A stretch of 64,000 nucleotides of DNA from an uncultured Bacilli bacterium (lineage in GTDB: Bacteria; Bacillota_I; Bacilli_A; RF39; UBA660), in the NCBI GenBank assembly GCA_910586295.1, contig CAJUGE010000011.1, positions 1-64,000 of the forward strand, in the 5' to 3' direction. Of this stretch, positions 19,732 to 27,893 are shown one piece after another (the stretch's first letter is position 1; each line of letters opens with the position of its first letter). The notes beneath the pieces were generated by a model. It searched no databases and was not told the origin of the DNA. It saw nothing but the letters and a program-made list of their open reading frames with translations. The translations under genes and the position numbers were made by a program.

Positions 19732-20853
19732 TTAATATGTTTTTATAGGTAAAATTAATTGTAATAAGTCCCCATTATCATCCTGCTTAATTATTATTGG
19801 CTTAATCTCTCCATTAAAATACAAAGTAATTTCTTCACTATCAAAACTCTTAAGTGCATCAATCATATATCTAGAACTAAAAGAAATTTTTATATCTGCT
19901 CCCTTAATAACTTCCATATTCATTACTTCCTCAATTTTACCTATTTCAGGACTACTAGAAGTAATAATCAATCTATCTCCTTGAGTCTCCAAAGAAATAA
20001 TGTTTTTATCTTTAGCTTGAGCCAAAATAGAAGCACGGTCTATTACATTAAAGAACTCTTGTAAATTGACTCTATAAATTATTTCAAAATTATCTGGAAC
20101 TAATGTATCAGTATTAGGATAAGTACCATTTAATAAACTTGATTGAAACAATATATTTCTATATTTAAACAAAACTTTATTAGTAAAAGAATGAACTTCA
20201 ATCTTATCCTCATCACTATCAATTAACTTAACAAACTCATTAATATTCTTAGCAGGTATAACCATATTAACATTTTCCGTAGTAATACCATCAAAACTTA
20301 TATGCTTTTTAGCTAATCTATAAGAGTCAGTAGCAACACATTCTAAACTATTTCCCTGAATTTTTAAATTAATACCTGTAAGTAATGGTTTACTCTCTTG
20401 AGTTGAAGTAGCAAAAACAGTTTGATTAACAATTGCCTTAAAATTGCCTGGTGTAAGCATTATAGGATTTTGTATTTCTTCCATATTAATTTTAGGAAAA
20501 TCATTAACATCAAAACAATTTAAATTATATTTACTATTTTGAGTAGATATAATAGCCTTTCCTCCATCTACTTCTTCAATATCAATATCTCCACTAGGAA
20601 GCTTTCTAACAATATCTAAAACAAACCTTCCATATATTACAATACTTCCTTCTTCCCTTATTTCTTTAATATCAGACTTGTCTATAAAAGCCTTAATAGT
20701 TATTTCATTATCTGTTGCAGTTAAATACAGCCCTTCACTTTTAAGTTCAAAAAGTATTCCATTTATAACTGGTATAATATTTCTATTAGATAAAGCCTTT
20801 CCAACAAAGTTTAAATTTTCTAATAATGTATCTTTATTAATTCTTAATTTCAT
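19732..20853 (-). CDS. dnaN: DNA polymerase III sliding clamp beta
   Basis: Ring-shaped processivity factor. Three clamp domains can be followed (N-terminal MKLRINKDTLLENL, middle segment TDSYRLAKKHI, C-terminal ending in LQLILPIKTY, the usual LPxR/KTY-type tail). Length 373 is standard. It lies 130 bases after dnaA, and the gap holds the second half of the origin. A strong AAGGAGAT ribosome site precedes it. Confidence 0.98.
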   Translation of the reverse strand: MKLRINKDTLLENLNFVGKALSNRNIIPVINGILFELKSEGLYLTATDNEITIKAFIDKSDIKEIREEGSIVIYGRFVLDIVRKLPSGDIDIEEVDGGKAIISTQNSKYNLNCFDVNDFPKINMEEIQNPIMLTPGNFKAIVNQTVFATSTQESKPLLTGINLKIQGNSLECVATDSYRLAKKHISFDGITTENVNMVIPAKNINEFVKLIDSDEDKIEVHSFTNKVLFKYRNILFQSSLLNGTYPNTDTLVPDNFEIIYRVNLQEFFNVIDRASILAQAKDKNIISLETQGDRLIITSSSPEIGKIEEVMNMEVIKGADIKISFSSRYMIDALKSFDSEEITLYFNGEIKPIIIKQDDNGDLLQLILPIKTY

Positions 20854-20983
20854 TTTTAATATCTCCTTTTTTTAATTTATTTTTATTATTAAAGTGGATA
20901 TTGTGAATAACTCTCCAGTTATCAAGTTTTCTAGGAGTTTACAAGCACCCACTATTGTGAATAACATGACATTTTTCGACATT
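20854..20983. other. origin region between dnaA and dnaN (incC-like, candidate unwinding site)
   Basis: Contains DnaA-box-like TGTGAATAA at 20902-20910 and 20956-20964 (reverse complement TTATTCACA) and AGTGGATAT at 20893-20901. On the minus strand these lead into an A/T-only stretch of TAATAATAAAAAT type next to dnaN. In Bacillus this interval holds the unwinding element with DnaA-trios. The boxes are seen directly; the unwinding role is inference. Confidence 0.75.
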
Positions 20984-22381
20984 TTATTCACTCATCTTTA
21001 ATTTTAACTCATTTATTATCTTCTCTAGCTCGCCATTATTTTTAATATCTTCATAAATTTTTTCGTATCCGTGAATTATAGTAGAATGATCTCTACCACC
21101 AAATTCAAGCGCTATTCTAGGATAAGTTTCATCTGTTAAAGTTCTACATAAATACATAGCTATCATTCTAGCGTTAGCAACTTGTTTACTTCTTTTCTTA
21201 CCTTTCAAATCATCAACAGTTAAATTAAAGTAATTAGCAACAACAGACATAATCTTATTAATAGATTTATCAACATAAAGCATATTATTTGTATATTCAT
21301 CCAGAGCCTCTAAAGTATTCTCTAAAGTTAATTGTTTTATACCCCAAATTGCCGCATAAGCAAACAATCTAGTTATTGCACCTTCAATATTTCTTACATC
21401 ACTACCGCAATTAGAAGCTATAAAATCAATTATTTCATCGGAAATTTCCAAAGTTTGATCATAATTATTTATTTTATTCTTAATAATTTTTACTTTAAGT
21501 TCAAATTCTGGAACTGCAATAATAGCTTTAAGTCCCCAATTAAACCGTGTCTTAAGCCTATCTGCAAACATTTTTAAGTCATCAACACTTCTATCAGAAC
21601 AAATAATTATCTGCTTATCATTATAATATAAGCTATTAAAAGTATTAGTAAATTCTTGTTGAGTAACAGTAGCACTTCCTAAAAACTGAATATCATCTAT
21701 CATAAGAACATCTACATCACGGTATTTACTTTTAAATAAATCTATATAATTTAAGTTCTCTTCTTTATTACCACTATCTTTAGTAATACTAATAAACTCA
21801 TTCATAAATTCATCGGTTGTAATATACAAAACTTTTAAATCAGATGTAGCATTAATATAATTACCAATCGCATGCATCAAATGAGTTTTACCAAGACCAC
21901 TCTTTCCATACATAAAAAGTGGATTATAAAGCTTTCCAGGATTTTGAGCTACTGCTAAACAACTACTAAAAGCAAACCTATTTGAATCTCCTACCACGAA
22001 ATTTTCAAAAGTATACTTATCATTTAGATTTGTCTTCCTCTCTTGCACAAATTTTTCAATGACTTCTTGACTTTCATTAATCAAGTTATTCATATTAGGG
22101 CTATTAATCCGTTCTTGTTCTAATCTTTCTTTATATTCACTTTCCAAGCAAAATATTATATTATGAACAACTCCTAACAGCTCTAGGAATATTTCTTCTA
22201 CCATTTCCATATAATTGTTTATAATATGGTTTTTATGAGCTAAGTATGGAACGATAATTACTATATCCTTATCATTAATAGTTAATAACTTAAGTTCTTT
22301 AAACCAAGTATTAAAAGTCACAACACTTACTCTTTGATTTATTTGTTCCAAAAACTTTTCCCATATTTTTTCTTTGTCCAT
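20984..22381 (-). CDS. dnaA: chromosomal replication initiator DnaA
   Basis: AAA+ initiator. Domain I is at the N-terminus (WEKFLEQI), Walker A GKSGLGKTH is near residue 160, Walker B reads LMIDDIQFL, and the C-terminal box-binding signature is GGRDHSTIIHGYEKI. Length 465 is normal. The start has a GCGAGGTGATT ribosome site. Flanked by DnaA boxes on both sides, it marks the origin and the switch in gene direction. Confidence 0.98.
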   Translation of the reverse strand: MDKEKIWEKFLEQINQRVSVVTFNTWFKELKLLTINDKDIVIIVPYLAHKNHIINNYMEMVEEIFLELLGVVHNIIFCLESEYKERLEQERINSPNMNNLINESQEVIEKFVQERKTNLNDKYTFENFVVGDSNRFAFSSCLAVAQNPGKLYNPLFMYGKSGLGKTHLMHAIGNYINATSDLKVLYITTDEFMNEFISITKDSGNKEENLNYIDLFKSKYRDVDVLMIDDIQFLGSATVTQQEFTNTFNSLYYNDKQIIICSDRSVDDLKMFADRLKTRFNWGLKAIIAVPEFELKVKIIKNKINNYDQTLEISDEIIDFIASNCGSDVRNIEGAITRLFAYAAIWGIKQLTLENTLEALDEYTNNMLYVDKSINKIMSVVANYFNLTVDDLKGKKRSKQVANARMIAMYLCRTLTDETYPRIALEFGGRDHSTIIHGYEKIYEDIKNNGELEKIINELKLKMSE

Positions 22382-22399
22382 AGAATCACCTCGCTTTGA

Positions 22400-22610
22400 C
22401 TGATTTATCCACTTTCATTTTAACCCTAATTATTCTATTTTCAAAGCAAAATTTTAAGAAAAAGTTATTAACATGTACTTATCAACAGGTTATCCACTAA
22501 TTTTTCTTTTATTTTACGTAAGTTTGCAAAGTTATTCACATTATTCACATTTTTCATTTACACATGTTTATAACTTTATTAACACACACTGTGGATATGT
22601 GTATAAATAT
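22400..22610. other. oriC: origin of replication, DnaA-box cluster upstream of dnaA
   Basis: At least seven near-consensus DnaA boxes occur in about 200 bases. They are TTATCCACT at 22405-22413 and 22490-22498, TTATCAACA at 22479-22487, TTATTCACA at 22532-22540 and 22541-22549, and, reversed, TGTGGATAT at 22590-22598 and TGTGTATAA at 22598-22606. Together with the dnaA-dnaN boxes this is the bipartite origin type of Bacilli. No gene lies between dnaA and rpmH. Confidence 0.9.
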
Positions 22611-22638
22611 TGACAAATACTATTCTATAGTTTATAAT
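22610..22638 (+). promoter_or_regulatory. consensus sigma-A promoter of rpmH
   Basis: TTGACA (22610-22615), a 17-base spacer and TATAAT (22633-22638) are exact consensus. The promoter abuts the DnaA boxes at 22590-22606, so DnaA binding could affect it. Confidence 0.9.
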
Positions 22639-22680
22639 CAGTTACGTCAAGCAAAAAAAGTGGGAAGGAGCAAAAAAATT

Positions 22681-22806
22681 ATGAAAAAGACACCAGTAGC
22701 TAAGAAAAAGAGTCTAAAAGCTAAAAAACAAGGATTTTTGTCTAGAAGTTCAAATATATTAAATAGTAGAAGACAAAAAGGAAGAAAAAATTTAGCAAAC
22801 AACTAA
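22681..22806 (+). CDS. rpmH: ribosomal protein bL34 (divergent)
   Basis: A 41-residue basic protein in the invariant rpmH position between dnaA and rnpA. The C-terminal half KKQGFLSRSSNILNSRRQKG then RKNLANN fits the bL34 pattern HGFRxRM...LxxRRxKGRxxL with a few residues missing from the middle. The usual N-terminal MKRTxQPxxRKR start is replaced by MKKTPVAKKKSLKAK. The start ATG at 22681 follows GGAAGGAG; the longer reading frame from 22564 crosses the promoter and is not used. Confidence 0.85.
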   Translation: MKKTPVAKKKSLKAKKQGFLSRSSNILNSRRQKGRKNLANN

Positions 22807-22835
22807 CGACTAATCTTATATATAGTCGTTTTTTT
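22805..22835 (+). terminator. terminator after rpmH
   Basis: AACGACTA (22805-22812) pairs with TAGTCGTT (22823-22830), followed by seven T in all. The stem begins inside the rpmH stop codon. Confidence 0.85.
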
Positions 22836-22888
22836 CTAATAAAAAGTTATCAAATAGTTAATGAATTAAGTAATAAAAGGTGATAAAA

Positions 22889-23221
22889 GTGAATAAAGAA
22901 TATATTATAAGAAAAAATGAAGAAATTTCTCACATTGTTAAAACAGGAAAAAAAACAGTAAGCAAGTTTTATATTATATATAATATAGAAAGAGAAGAAA
23001 GAGATAATCAGTATTGTATAAGTGTAAGTAAGAAATTAGGGCGTGCTCACATAAGAAATAAGATTAAGAGAAGAATAAAAGATATACTAATGAAAAATAA
23101 AATGGCTTTTAATAGAAAGTATGTTATAATAATAAGGAAAGATGCAGTTACTGCCTCTTACAATGATTTAAGAGAAAATCTAATAAAACAAATAAAGGAG
23201 ACAATAAATGAAAAAAACTAA
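22889..23221 (+). CDS. rnpA: ribonuclease P protein component
   Basis: Protein subunit that helps the RNase P RNA mature tRNA 5' ends. The conserved RNR-type motif appears as LGRAHIRNKIKRRIKDIL, with upstream ISVSKK and downstream VIIIRKDA. A GTG start at 22889 gives 110 residues and fits the AAAAGGTG ribosome site; an in-frame GTG at 22880 is part of that site. It overlaps yidC by 14 bases. Confidence 0.93.
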   Translation: MNKEYIIRKNEEISHIVKTGKKTVSKFYIIYNIEREERDNQYCISVSKKLGRAHIRNKIKRRIKDILMKNKMAFNRKYVIIIRKDAVTASYNDLRENLIKQIKETINEKN

Positions 23222-24113
23222 AAAAGTAGTTATATTAATATTGCTAACATGCATGCTAACTACAGGTTGTACTAGAACATTCCAAGATGAAGATACAAAA
23301 AAGATGTATACAGAAAATATTTTATGTAAGCCTACTGATGAGAAATCTCTAGAAGCTTATGATAAGAACGAGAACGTTAAATTAAATAAACTGCCAAAAT
23401 GTGAAGAATTTAAATTAACTTCTGGAGGATATGAAGGACTGTTCACTAATATATTTGTAAAACCTCTAGCATGGTTAATAATTCAAGTTGGTCGTCTTGT
23501 TAAAAACTATGGTTTATCAATAATAATATTAGGAGTACTATTACGTTTATTAGTAATGCCGTTAAGTAAAAAGACAATTAATATGTCTGAAAACATGAAA
23601 AAAGCACAGCCAGAACTAGAAAAACTAGAAAAAAAATATTCTAACAGAACTGATCAAGAATCAATGCTTAAGAAGAATCAAGAAATGCTAATGATATATA
23701 AAAAATATGATATTAAACCTTTCTCAGGTTGCTTAGTATCTTTAATTCAATTACCATTATTCTTTGCCTTCTTAGAAGCAATACAAAGAATACCAGTTAT
23801 ACTAGAAGAAAGATTGTTATGGTTTGATTTAGGAACTACCCCTTGGGAAGCAATGAAATCTGGACAATATTATTACATTATAATAGTAATTCTAATAGCC
23901 TTAGTAACTTACCTCTCATTTAAGAATATGAATGCCACTTCAATGAATAGCGACCAAGTCGCACAAACAAAATTTATGACAAAGATGATGGTAGTGTTTA
24001 TAACTTTCATGTCATTCACATTAAATGTTGGAATTGGCTTCTACTGGATAGCAACAAGCACATTTGCAGTAATACAAAACTATATATTTAAAAGAGATAA
24101 GAAGAAAAAATAG
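23208..24113 (+). CDS. yidC: membrane insertase YidC (SpoIIIJ type)
   Basis: Oxa1-family insertase for inner-membrane proteins; in Bacillus SpoIIIJ is also needed for forespore sigma-G activity. A lipoprotein signal ends with LTTGC at residues 17-21. Five hydrophobic segments follow, including the first with a conserved basic residue in the groove (ILGVLLRLLVMPL) and SLIQLPLFFAFLEAI. Length 301. It is coupled to rnpA and lies 18 bases before jag, the standard order. Confidence 0.95.
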   Translation: MKKTKKVVILILLTCMLTTGCTRTFQDEDTKKMYTENILCKPTDEKSLEAYDKNENVKLNKLPKCEEFKLTSGGYEGLFTNIFVKPLAWLIIQVGRLVKNYGLSIIILGVLLRLLVMPLSKKTINMSENMKKAQPELEKLEKKYSNRTDQESMLKKNQEMLMIYKKYDIKPFSGCLVSLIQLPLFFAFLEAIQRIPVILEERLLWFDLGTTPWEAMKSGQYYYIIIVILIALVTYLSFKNMNATSMNSDQVAQTKFMTKMMVVFITFMSFTLNVGIGFYWIATSTFAVIQNYIFKRDKKKK

Positions 24114-24131
24114 AAGTAAGGTGAGAAATTT

Positions 24132-24749
24132 ATGGAAAAATATGTTTACAAGGGAAAGAATAAAGAGGAAATAATAGAAAGTGCATTAAACGAATTAAAT
24201 TGTACTTTAGAAGAAATAATTATTAAAGAAACGGAAGAAAAGTCTGGCCTTTTTCAAGGAAAGAAAACCATTTTAGAAATAGTAAAAGTTGAAGACGTGG
24301 CATCACTAGGAAAAAACTTAATTGAAGGACTCCTAGAAGGCTTTGGAATAAATGGAAGTATAGAAAAAAAAATAAGAGGAAATCAAATTTCCTACAAAAT
24401 TCATTCTGACAACAATAATATTTTAATCGGTCGTCGTGGACATATATTAGAAAGTATCCAAACTTTCATAAAGAACAGTATAAATAGCCAAATAGGCTTG
24501 TACGTTAATATTATAATAGATATAGAAAACTATAAAGAAAAACAAAATTATTTCCTAGAGAAAAACGTTAAAAGAATAGCTAGAGATGTTACTCTTTCAA
24601 AAGTACCCGTTAAACTAGACCCCATGAATTCTTATGAAAGAAGAATAGTTCATAATGCACTAAGTAAATTTGAATATATAGAAACACTAAGTGAAGGTGA
24701 AGAACCTAATAGATGTGTTGTAATAAAATATAAAGAAAAAGAAAATTAA
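24132..24749 (+). CDS. jag: RNA-binding protein Jag/KhpB
   Basis: The Jag N-terminal domain (residues 1-50), a KH domain with ILIGRRGHILESIQ, and an R3H domain with RDVTLSKVPVKLDPMN ... RRIVHNAL are in the usual order. The KhpA/KhpB RNA chaperone pair affects cell division and envelope genes in Firmicutes. Length 205 is ordinary. It directly follows yidC and is closed by a terminator. Confidence 0.94.
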   Translation: MEKYVYKGKNKEEIIESALNELNCTLEEIIIKETEEKSGLFQGKKTILEIVKVEDVASLGKNLIEGLLEGFGINGSIEKKIRGNQISYKIHSDNNNILIGRRGHILESIQTFIKNSINSQIGLYVNIIIDIENYKEKQNYFLEKNVKRIARDVTLSKVPVKLDPMNSYERRIVHNALSKFEYIETLSEGEEPNRCVVIKYKEKEN

Positions 24750-24788
24750 AAGCATTAAGTGATATATTAAAAATATATTGCTTTTTTT
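24748..24788 (+). terminator. terminator after jag
   Basis: AAAAGCA (24748-24754) pairs with TGCTTTT (24779-24785), with an inner ATATAT/ATATAT helix, followed by T. It ends the rnpA-yidC-jag operon. Confidence 0.75.
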
Positions 24789-24867
24789 ATAAAAAAATAA
24801 CTAAAAATAAAATTCATTGACTTTATAAAAATTTTAATTAACATATGAGAAAAAGGAGATGTACTAT

Positions 24868-25349
24868 ATGTCAAATGAACTAATTAATAAATATAGAAAA
24901 GAAGGAATTAAAAGTTTATTCGAAATTCCAAAAGAACATAAAATATTTAAAACATATCAAATTTTAGGAGACCGCGAAATTTCAACATATTTTATAATTA
25001 TCCAAATAACTTTTTAATAGGTACATGTGAAGGATGGTCAAGAATATTTGTAGGTAAAATAGGAGAAAAAGATTGTAGAAATCGGGCTGAATTAACATTA
25101 TTCTACTTGGATTATGCTCACCTATTGTCATACTTAGGAGAAGATTTCAGTAAAGTAGAATTTTTTAAACTAACTAAATATAGGGAAACTATGATTTTAG
25201 AAGATAATTGTACTCCAGTATTTTATGGCTCATTTGGAAAATGTCATGAAGATATGAATTTACCTGAAAGTAATGGAAATTTATATGATGAACTAAAAGA
25301 AAATGTTGATGATTATATAAAAGGTTGTTTAACATCATATATATATTAA
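24868..25349 (+). pseudogene. frameshifted gene of unknown function
   Basis: An ATG at 24868 with an AAGGAGAT ribosome site opens a reading frame that stops at about 25017. The next frame continues without a break from about 24990 (NYPNNFLIGTCEGWSRIFVG...) to a stop at 25349. The joined product would have about 160 residues, with no domain that I recognise. The shift lies in the T/A run near 24985-24995. It sits in an accessory stretch between jag and mnmE, which are adjacent in Bacillus. Decay or a one-base assembly error are both possible. Confidence 0.6.
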
Positions 25350-25351
25350 TA

Positions 25352-25520
25352 CAGGAAACATTAACACTAGACCCTTCATTTTATTTAATTAAAAACTATA
25401 GAAAAATGTTGTAATGAATCAAATAGAGAATTTAGACCAGATGAGTTAGAAAAAGTTTACGAAGAATTTAATAAAAAAATGATGAGTAAACCCTATGTTC
25501 TAAGTTTTAGAAGAAATTAG
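25352..25520 (+). pseudogene. short coding remnant with a second frameshift
   Basis: Two short open stretches in different frames join near 25410. The first reads ETLTLDPSFYLIKNYRK and the second CNESNREFRPDELEKVYEEF before a stop at 25520. No start codon or ribosome site leads into them. I take it as the tail of a decayed gene; the family is unknown. Confidence 0.4.
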
Positions 25521-25678
25521 TATAATATTATATGCTATTTAATTTTCAAAAATCATATAATAATTTGAATATTAATTATACTTATGATAAAACAAAAAAA
25601 CAGAAACCGAGTAAAGCATTTATGTTGTTTTACTCTTTATTTTATGCTAAAATAACTAACAAAAGAAAGGAGAACAAT

Positions 25679-26407
25679 ATGAAAATAATTGGAGTTTTTA
25701 ATCCATGTGGTTTAAATCCATTAAATGATGTAGTCCTAGTACCAGCTGATTTTAATGTTGTATATCAAGATGACAATGGGAAGTTATTTATAAAATATTT
25801 AGATTCAGGAGACTTCTCTATAATTACACTTAAACTAGAACAATTAAAAAGCTCAGCAGAAAAAATCAAAGAAATAGAATTATATCTTACAGAAGGAATA
25901 AGTCAGATAGGTTATCCTACTAAGTATAAACCTATAAGAAATGAATTTATGGTATATCCATTCACATTAGATGGAACAACAAAACATGCCTATAGTAGCT
26001 TAGAAGAATTTCCTACTGGTAAAATAATGATTGACCCAAATATCCAAACAAGTAATGAAGCTTTTAATCAAGCAGTTATTTTTCCTAATCAAGAATTATA
26101 TATAGGACAATTTAAATATATATATGAACAAGCTAAACCTTATCTAAATATTAATGGAAATATAACAAAATTTATGGGATTAATAAACTGGCTTATAAAT
26201 AACATGTATCTAGAGGAAGCATATGAATTAATCATGCAAATGAAATCATCAGGAGCTAATCTTAAAGAATTCAATCATCCAAGGAAGCTATTTGTTTTGG
26301 ATGGTTCAACTAACTTTTTAGATTATTCATTGAATAGAATAGCAGACCTTAATTTAATTAAAGAGAATACTAAAAGTCTTAAATTAAAAATATTTGATAG
26401 AAAATAG
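25679..26407 (+). CDS. hypothetical protein
   Basis: A 242-residue protein that I do not recognise. The start is set at the ATG at 25679, which follows AAAGGAG; the open frame extends upstream to 25532 but without a ribosome site. The N-terminal half is beta-like and acidic, and the C-terminal third is helical (ITKFMGLINWLINNMYLEEA). No signal peptide or membrane segment is seen. It is the only intact gene of the accessory stretch between jag and mnmE and has its own terminator. Confidence 0.7.
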   Translation: MKIIGVFNPCGLNPLNDVVLVPADFNVVYQDDNGKLFIKYLDSGDFSIITLKLEQLKSSAEKIKEIELYLTEGISQIGYPTKYKPIRNEFMVYPFTLDGTTKHAYSSLEEFPTGKIMIDPNIQTSNEAFNQAVIFPNQELYIGQFKYIYEQAKPYLNINGNITKFMGLINWLINNMYLEEAYELIMQMKSSGANLKEFNHPRKLFVLDGSTNFLDYSLNRIADLNLIKENTKSLKLKIFDRK

Positions 26408-26430
26408 ACTCCAAATAATTGGAGTTTTTA
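26408..26430 (+). terminator. terminator after hypothetical gene
   Basis: ACTCCAA (26408-26414), a 4-base loop, TTGGAGT (26419-26425) and a T run. Confidence 0.8.
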
Positions 26431-26448
26431 TTATTTCCCAAGCCCCTT

Positions 26449-26462
26449 ATTTCCTGGGAAAT
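26449..26462. promoter_or_regulatory. candidate Noc-binding site upstream of mnmE
   Basis: ATTTCCTGGGAAAT differs from the Bacillus Noc site ATTTCCCGGGAAAT at one central base. A half-site ATTTCCCA lies at 26433-26440. It is non-coding, 12 bases before the -35 box of mnmE. Confidence 0.6.
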
Positions 26463-26473
26463 ACTACATATAA

Positions 26474-26502
26474 TTTACAATAAGCCAAAAAAGTGATATA
26501 AT
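26474..26502 (+). promoter_or_regulatory. promoter of mnmE operon
   Basis: TTTACA (26474-26479), a 17-base spacer and TATAAT (26497-26502) with an extended TG before the -10 box. Confidence 0.82.
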
Positions 26503-26526
26503 TTTTGACATTCGGAGGGATGTAAA

Positions 26527-27882
26527 ATGAATGATACAATCACTGCAATCGCAACTGCCGTGGGAGTAAGTGCAATTAACATTATAAAAGTAAGTGGTGA
26601 CAAGTCAATAGAGATAGTTTCAAAAGTATTTGAAGGTAAAAATCTTACAGAAGTTAAATCACATACTATTAACTATGGCTACATAATAGATGGAAAAGTT
26701 AAGGTAGACGAAGTTTTGGTCTCTGTATTTAAAAGTCCAAAAACATATACAGGAGAAGATATTGTAGAAATAAATTGTCATGGAGGAATTGCCAGCACCA
26801 ACAAAATACTTGAATTAATACTATCTAATGGTGCTCGTCTAGCAGAACCAGGAGAATTTATAAAACGAGCATTCTTAAATGGAAGAAAAAACTTAATGGA
26901 AGTAGAATCAATAGAAGATATAATAAATGCAAAAACTGAAAGTTTAAGAAAAATGGGAATGAAAGGCCTAACTGGAGAACTTTCTAACATGATAAAGACA
27001 TTAAAATCCAAAGTCACAGAAATAATAGCAAATATTGAAGTAAACATAGACTATCCAGAATACGAAGATGCAATAACTTATACTAACGAAATACTATCTA
27101 ATAGAATAAAAGAAATAAAAGAATCATTAGAAAGCATACTGAAAGAATCCAAAAAAGGAAAACTTATTAAAGATGGAATAACAGTTGGAATAATAGGAAA
27201 ACCAAATGCAGGTAAAAGCAGTTTGCTAAACAAACTATTAAACGAAGAAAAAGCCATAGTAACTGACATTGCAGGCACAACTAGAGACATAGTTGAAGGA
27301 AGTATCATTCTAAAAGGAATAACTCTTAACTTAATAGACACAGCAGGTATAAGAGAGACTGACAACTTAGTAGAACAAATTGGTGTTCAAAAAAGTGAAA
27401 AAATAATAGAAGAATCAGACCTAATAATAACGATGATTGATGGAAGCAAACCTCTAAGTGAAGAAGACAAAAAAATATTAGAAAAAATAAAAGACAAAAA
27501 AGTAATTGTACTAATAAACAAAAGCGATTTACATACCAAAATAGAAACAACAACATTAGAATCATTTACTTACATAAAAACATCAATAAAAAATAACGAA
27601 GGAATAAAAGAATTACTTGAAAAAATTGAAGAATTATTTAATCTAAATGAATTAGAAACAAGCGACTTTACTTACATATCAAATGCTAGACAAATTTCGT
27701 TAATCAAACAAAGTTTAAAACTAATTAACGAAATAGAAGAAGCAAACAGTAACAATATAGAAGTTGACCTCATACAAATTGATTTAGAAAGATTATGGAA
27801 TTTATTAGGAGAAATAATAGGAGAAACTTATAAAGAAGAATTATTAGACGAAATATTCAGTAAATTTTGTCTAGGGAAATAG
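26527..27882 (+). CDS. mnmE: tRNA modification GTPase MnmE
   Basis: Works with MnmG to place cmnm5 on U34 of tRNAs. The N-terminal formyl-tetrahydrofolate-binding domain starts at TITAIATAVGVSAINIIKVSG. A G domain sits near residues 220-370 (GKPNAGKSSL, DIAGTTRDIVEG, DTAGIRE, NKSD). The C-terminal catalytic Cys is in FCLGK at the end. Length 451. Its own promoter and a GGAGGGATG leader precede it, and mnmG follows after 11 bases. Confidence 0.97.
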   Translation: MNDTITAIATAVGVSAINIIKVSGDKSIEIVSKVFEGKNLTEVKSHTINYGYIIDGKVKVDEVLVSVFKSPKTYTGEDIVEINCHGGIASTNKILELILSNGARLAEPGEFIKRAFLNGRKNLMEVESIEDIINAKTESLRKMGMKGLTGELSNMIKTLKSKVTEIIANIEVNIDYPEYEDAITYTNEILSNRIKEIKESLESILKESKKGKLIKDGITVGIIGKPNAGKSSLLNKLLNEEKAIVTDIAGTTRDIVEGSIILKGITLNLIDTAGIRETDNLVEQIGVQKSEKIIEESDLIITMIDGSKPLSEEDKKILEKIKDKKVIVLINKSDLHTKIETTTLESFTYIKTSIKNNEGIKELLEKIEELFNLNELETSDFTYISNARQISLIKQSLKLINEIEEANSNNIEVDLIQIDLERLWNLLGEIIGETYKEELLDEIFSKFCLGK

Positions 27883-27893
27883 GAGGAATAAAA

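Noticed and set aside
22564..22680. N-terminal extension of rpmH
   Set aside because: It runs across the DnaA boxes and the consensus promoter; the ATG at 22681 has a proper ribosome site and gives a normal bL34 length.
26778..27047. Antisense open frames across mnmE, including 27078-27365 and 27326-27565
   Set aside because: Complement of a certain coding sequence with biased Leu/Phe/Ser text and no ribosome sites.
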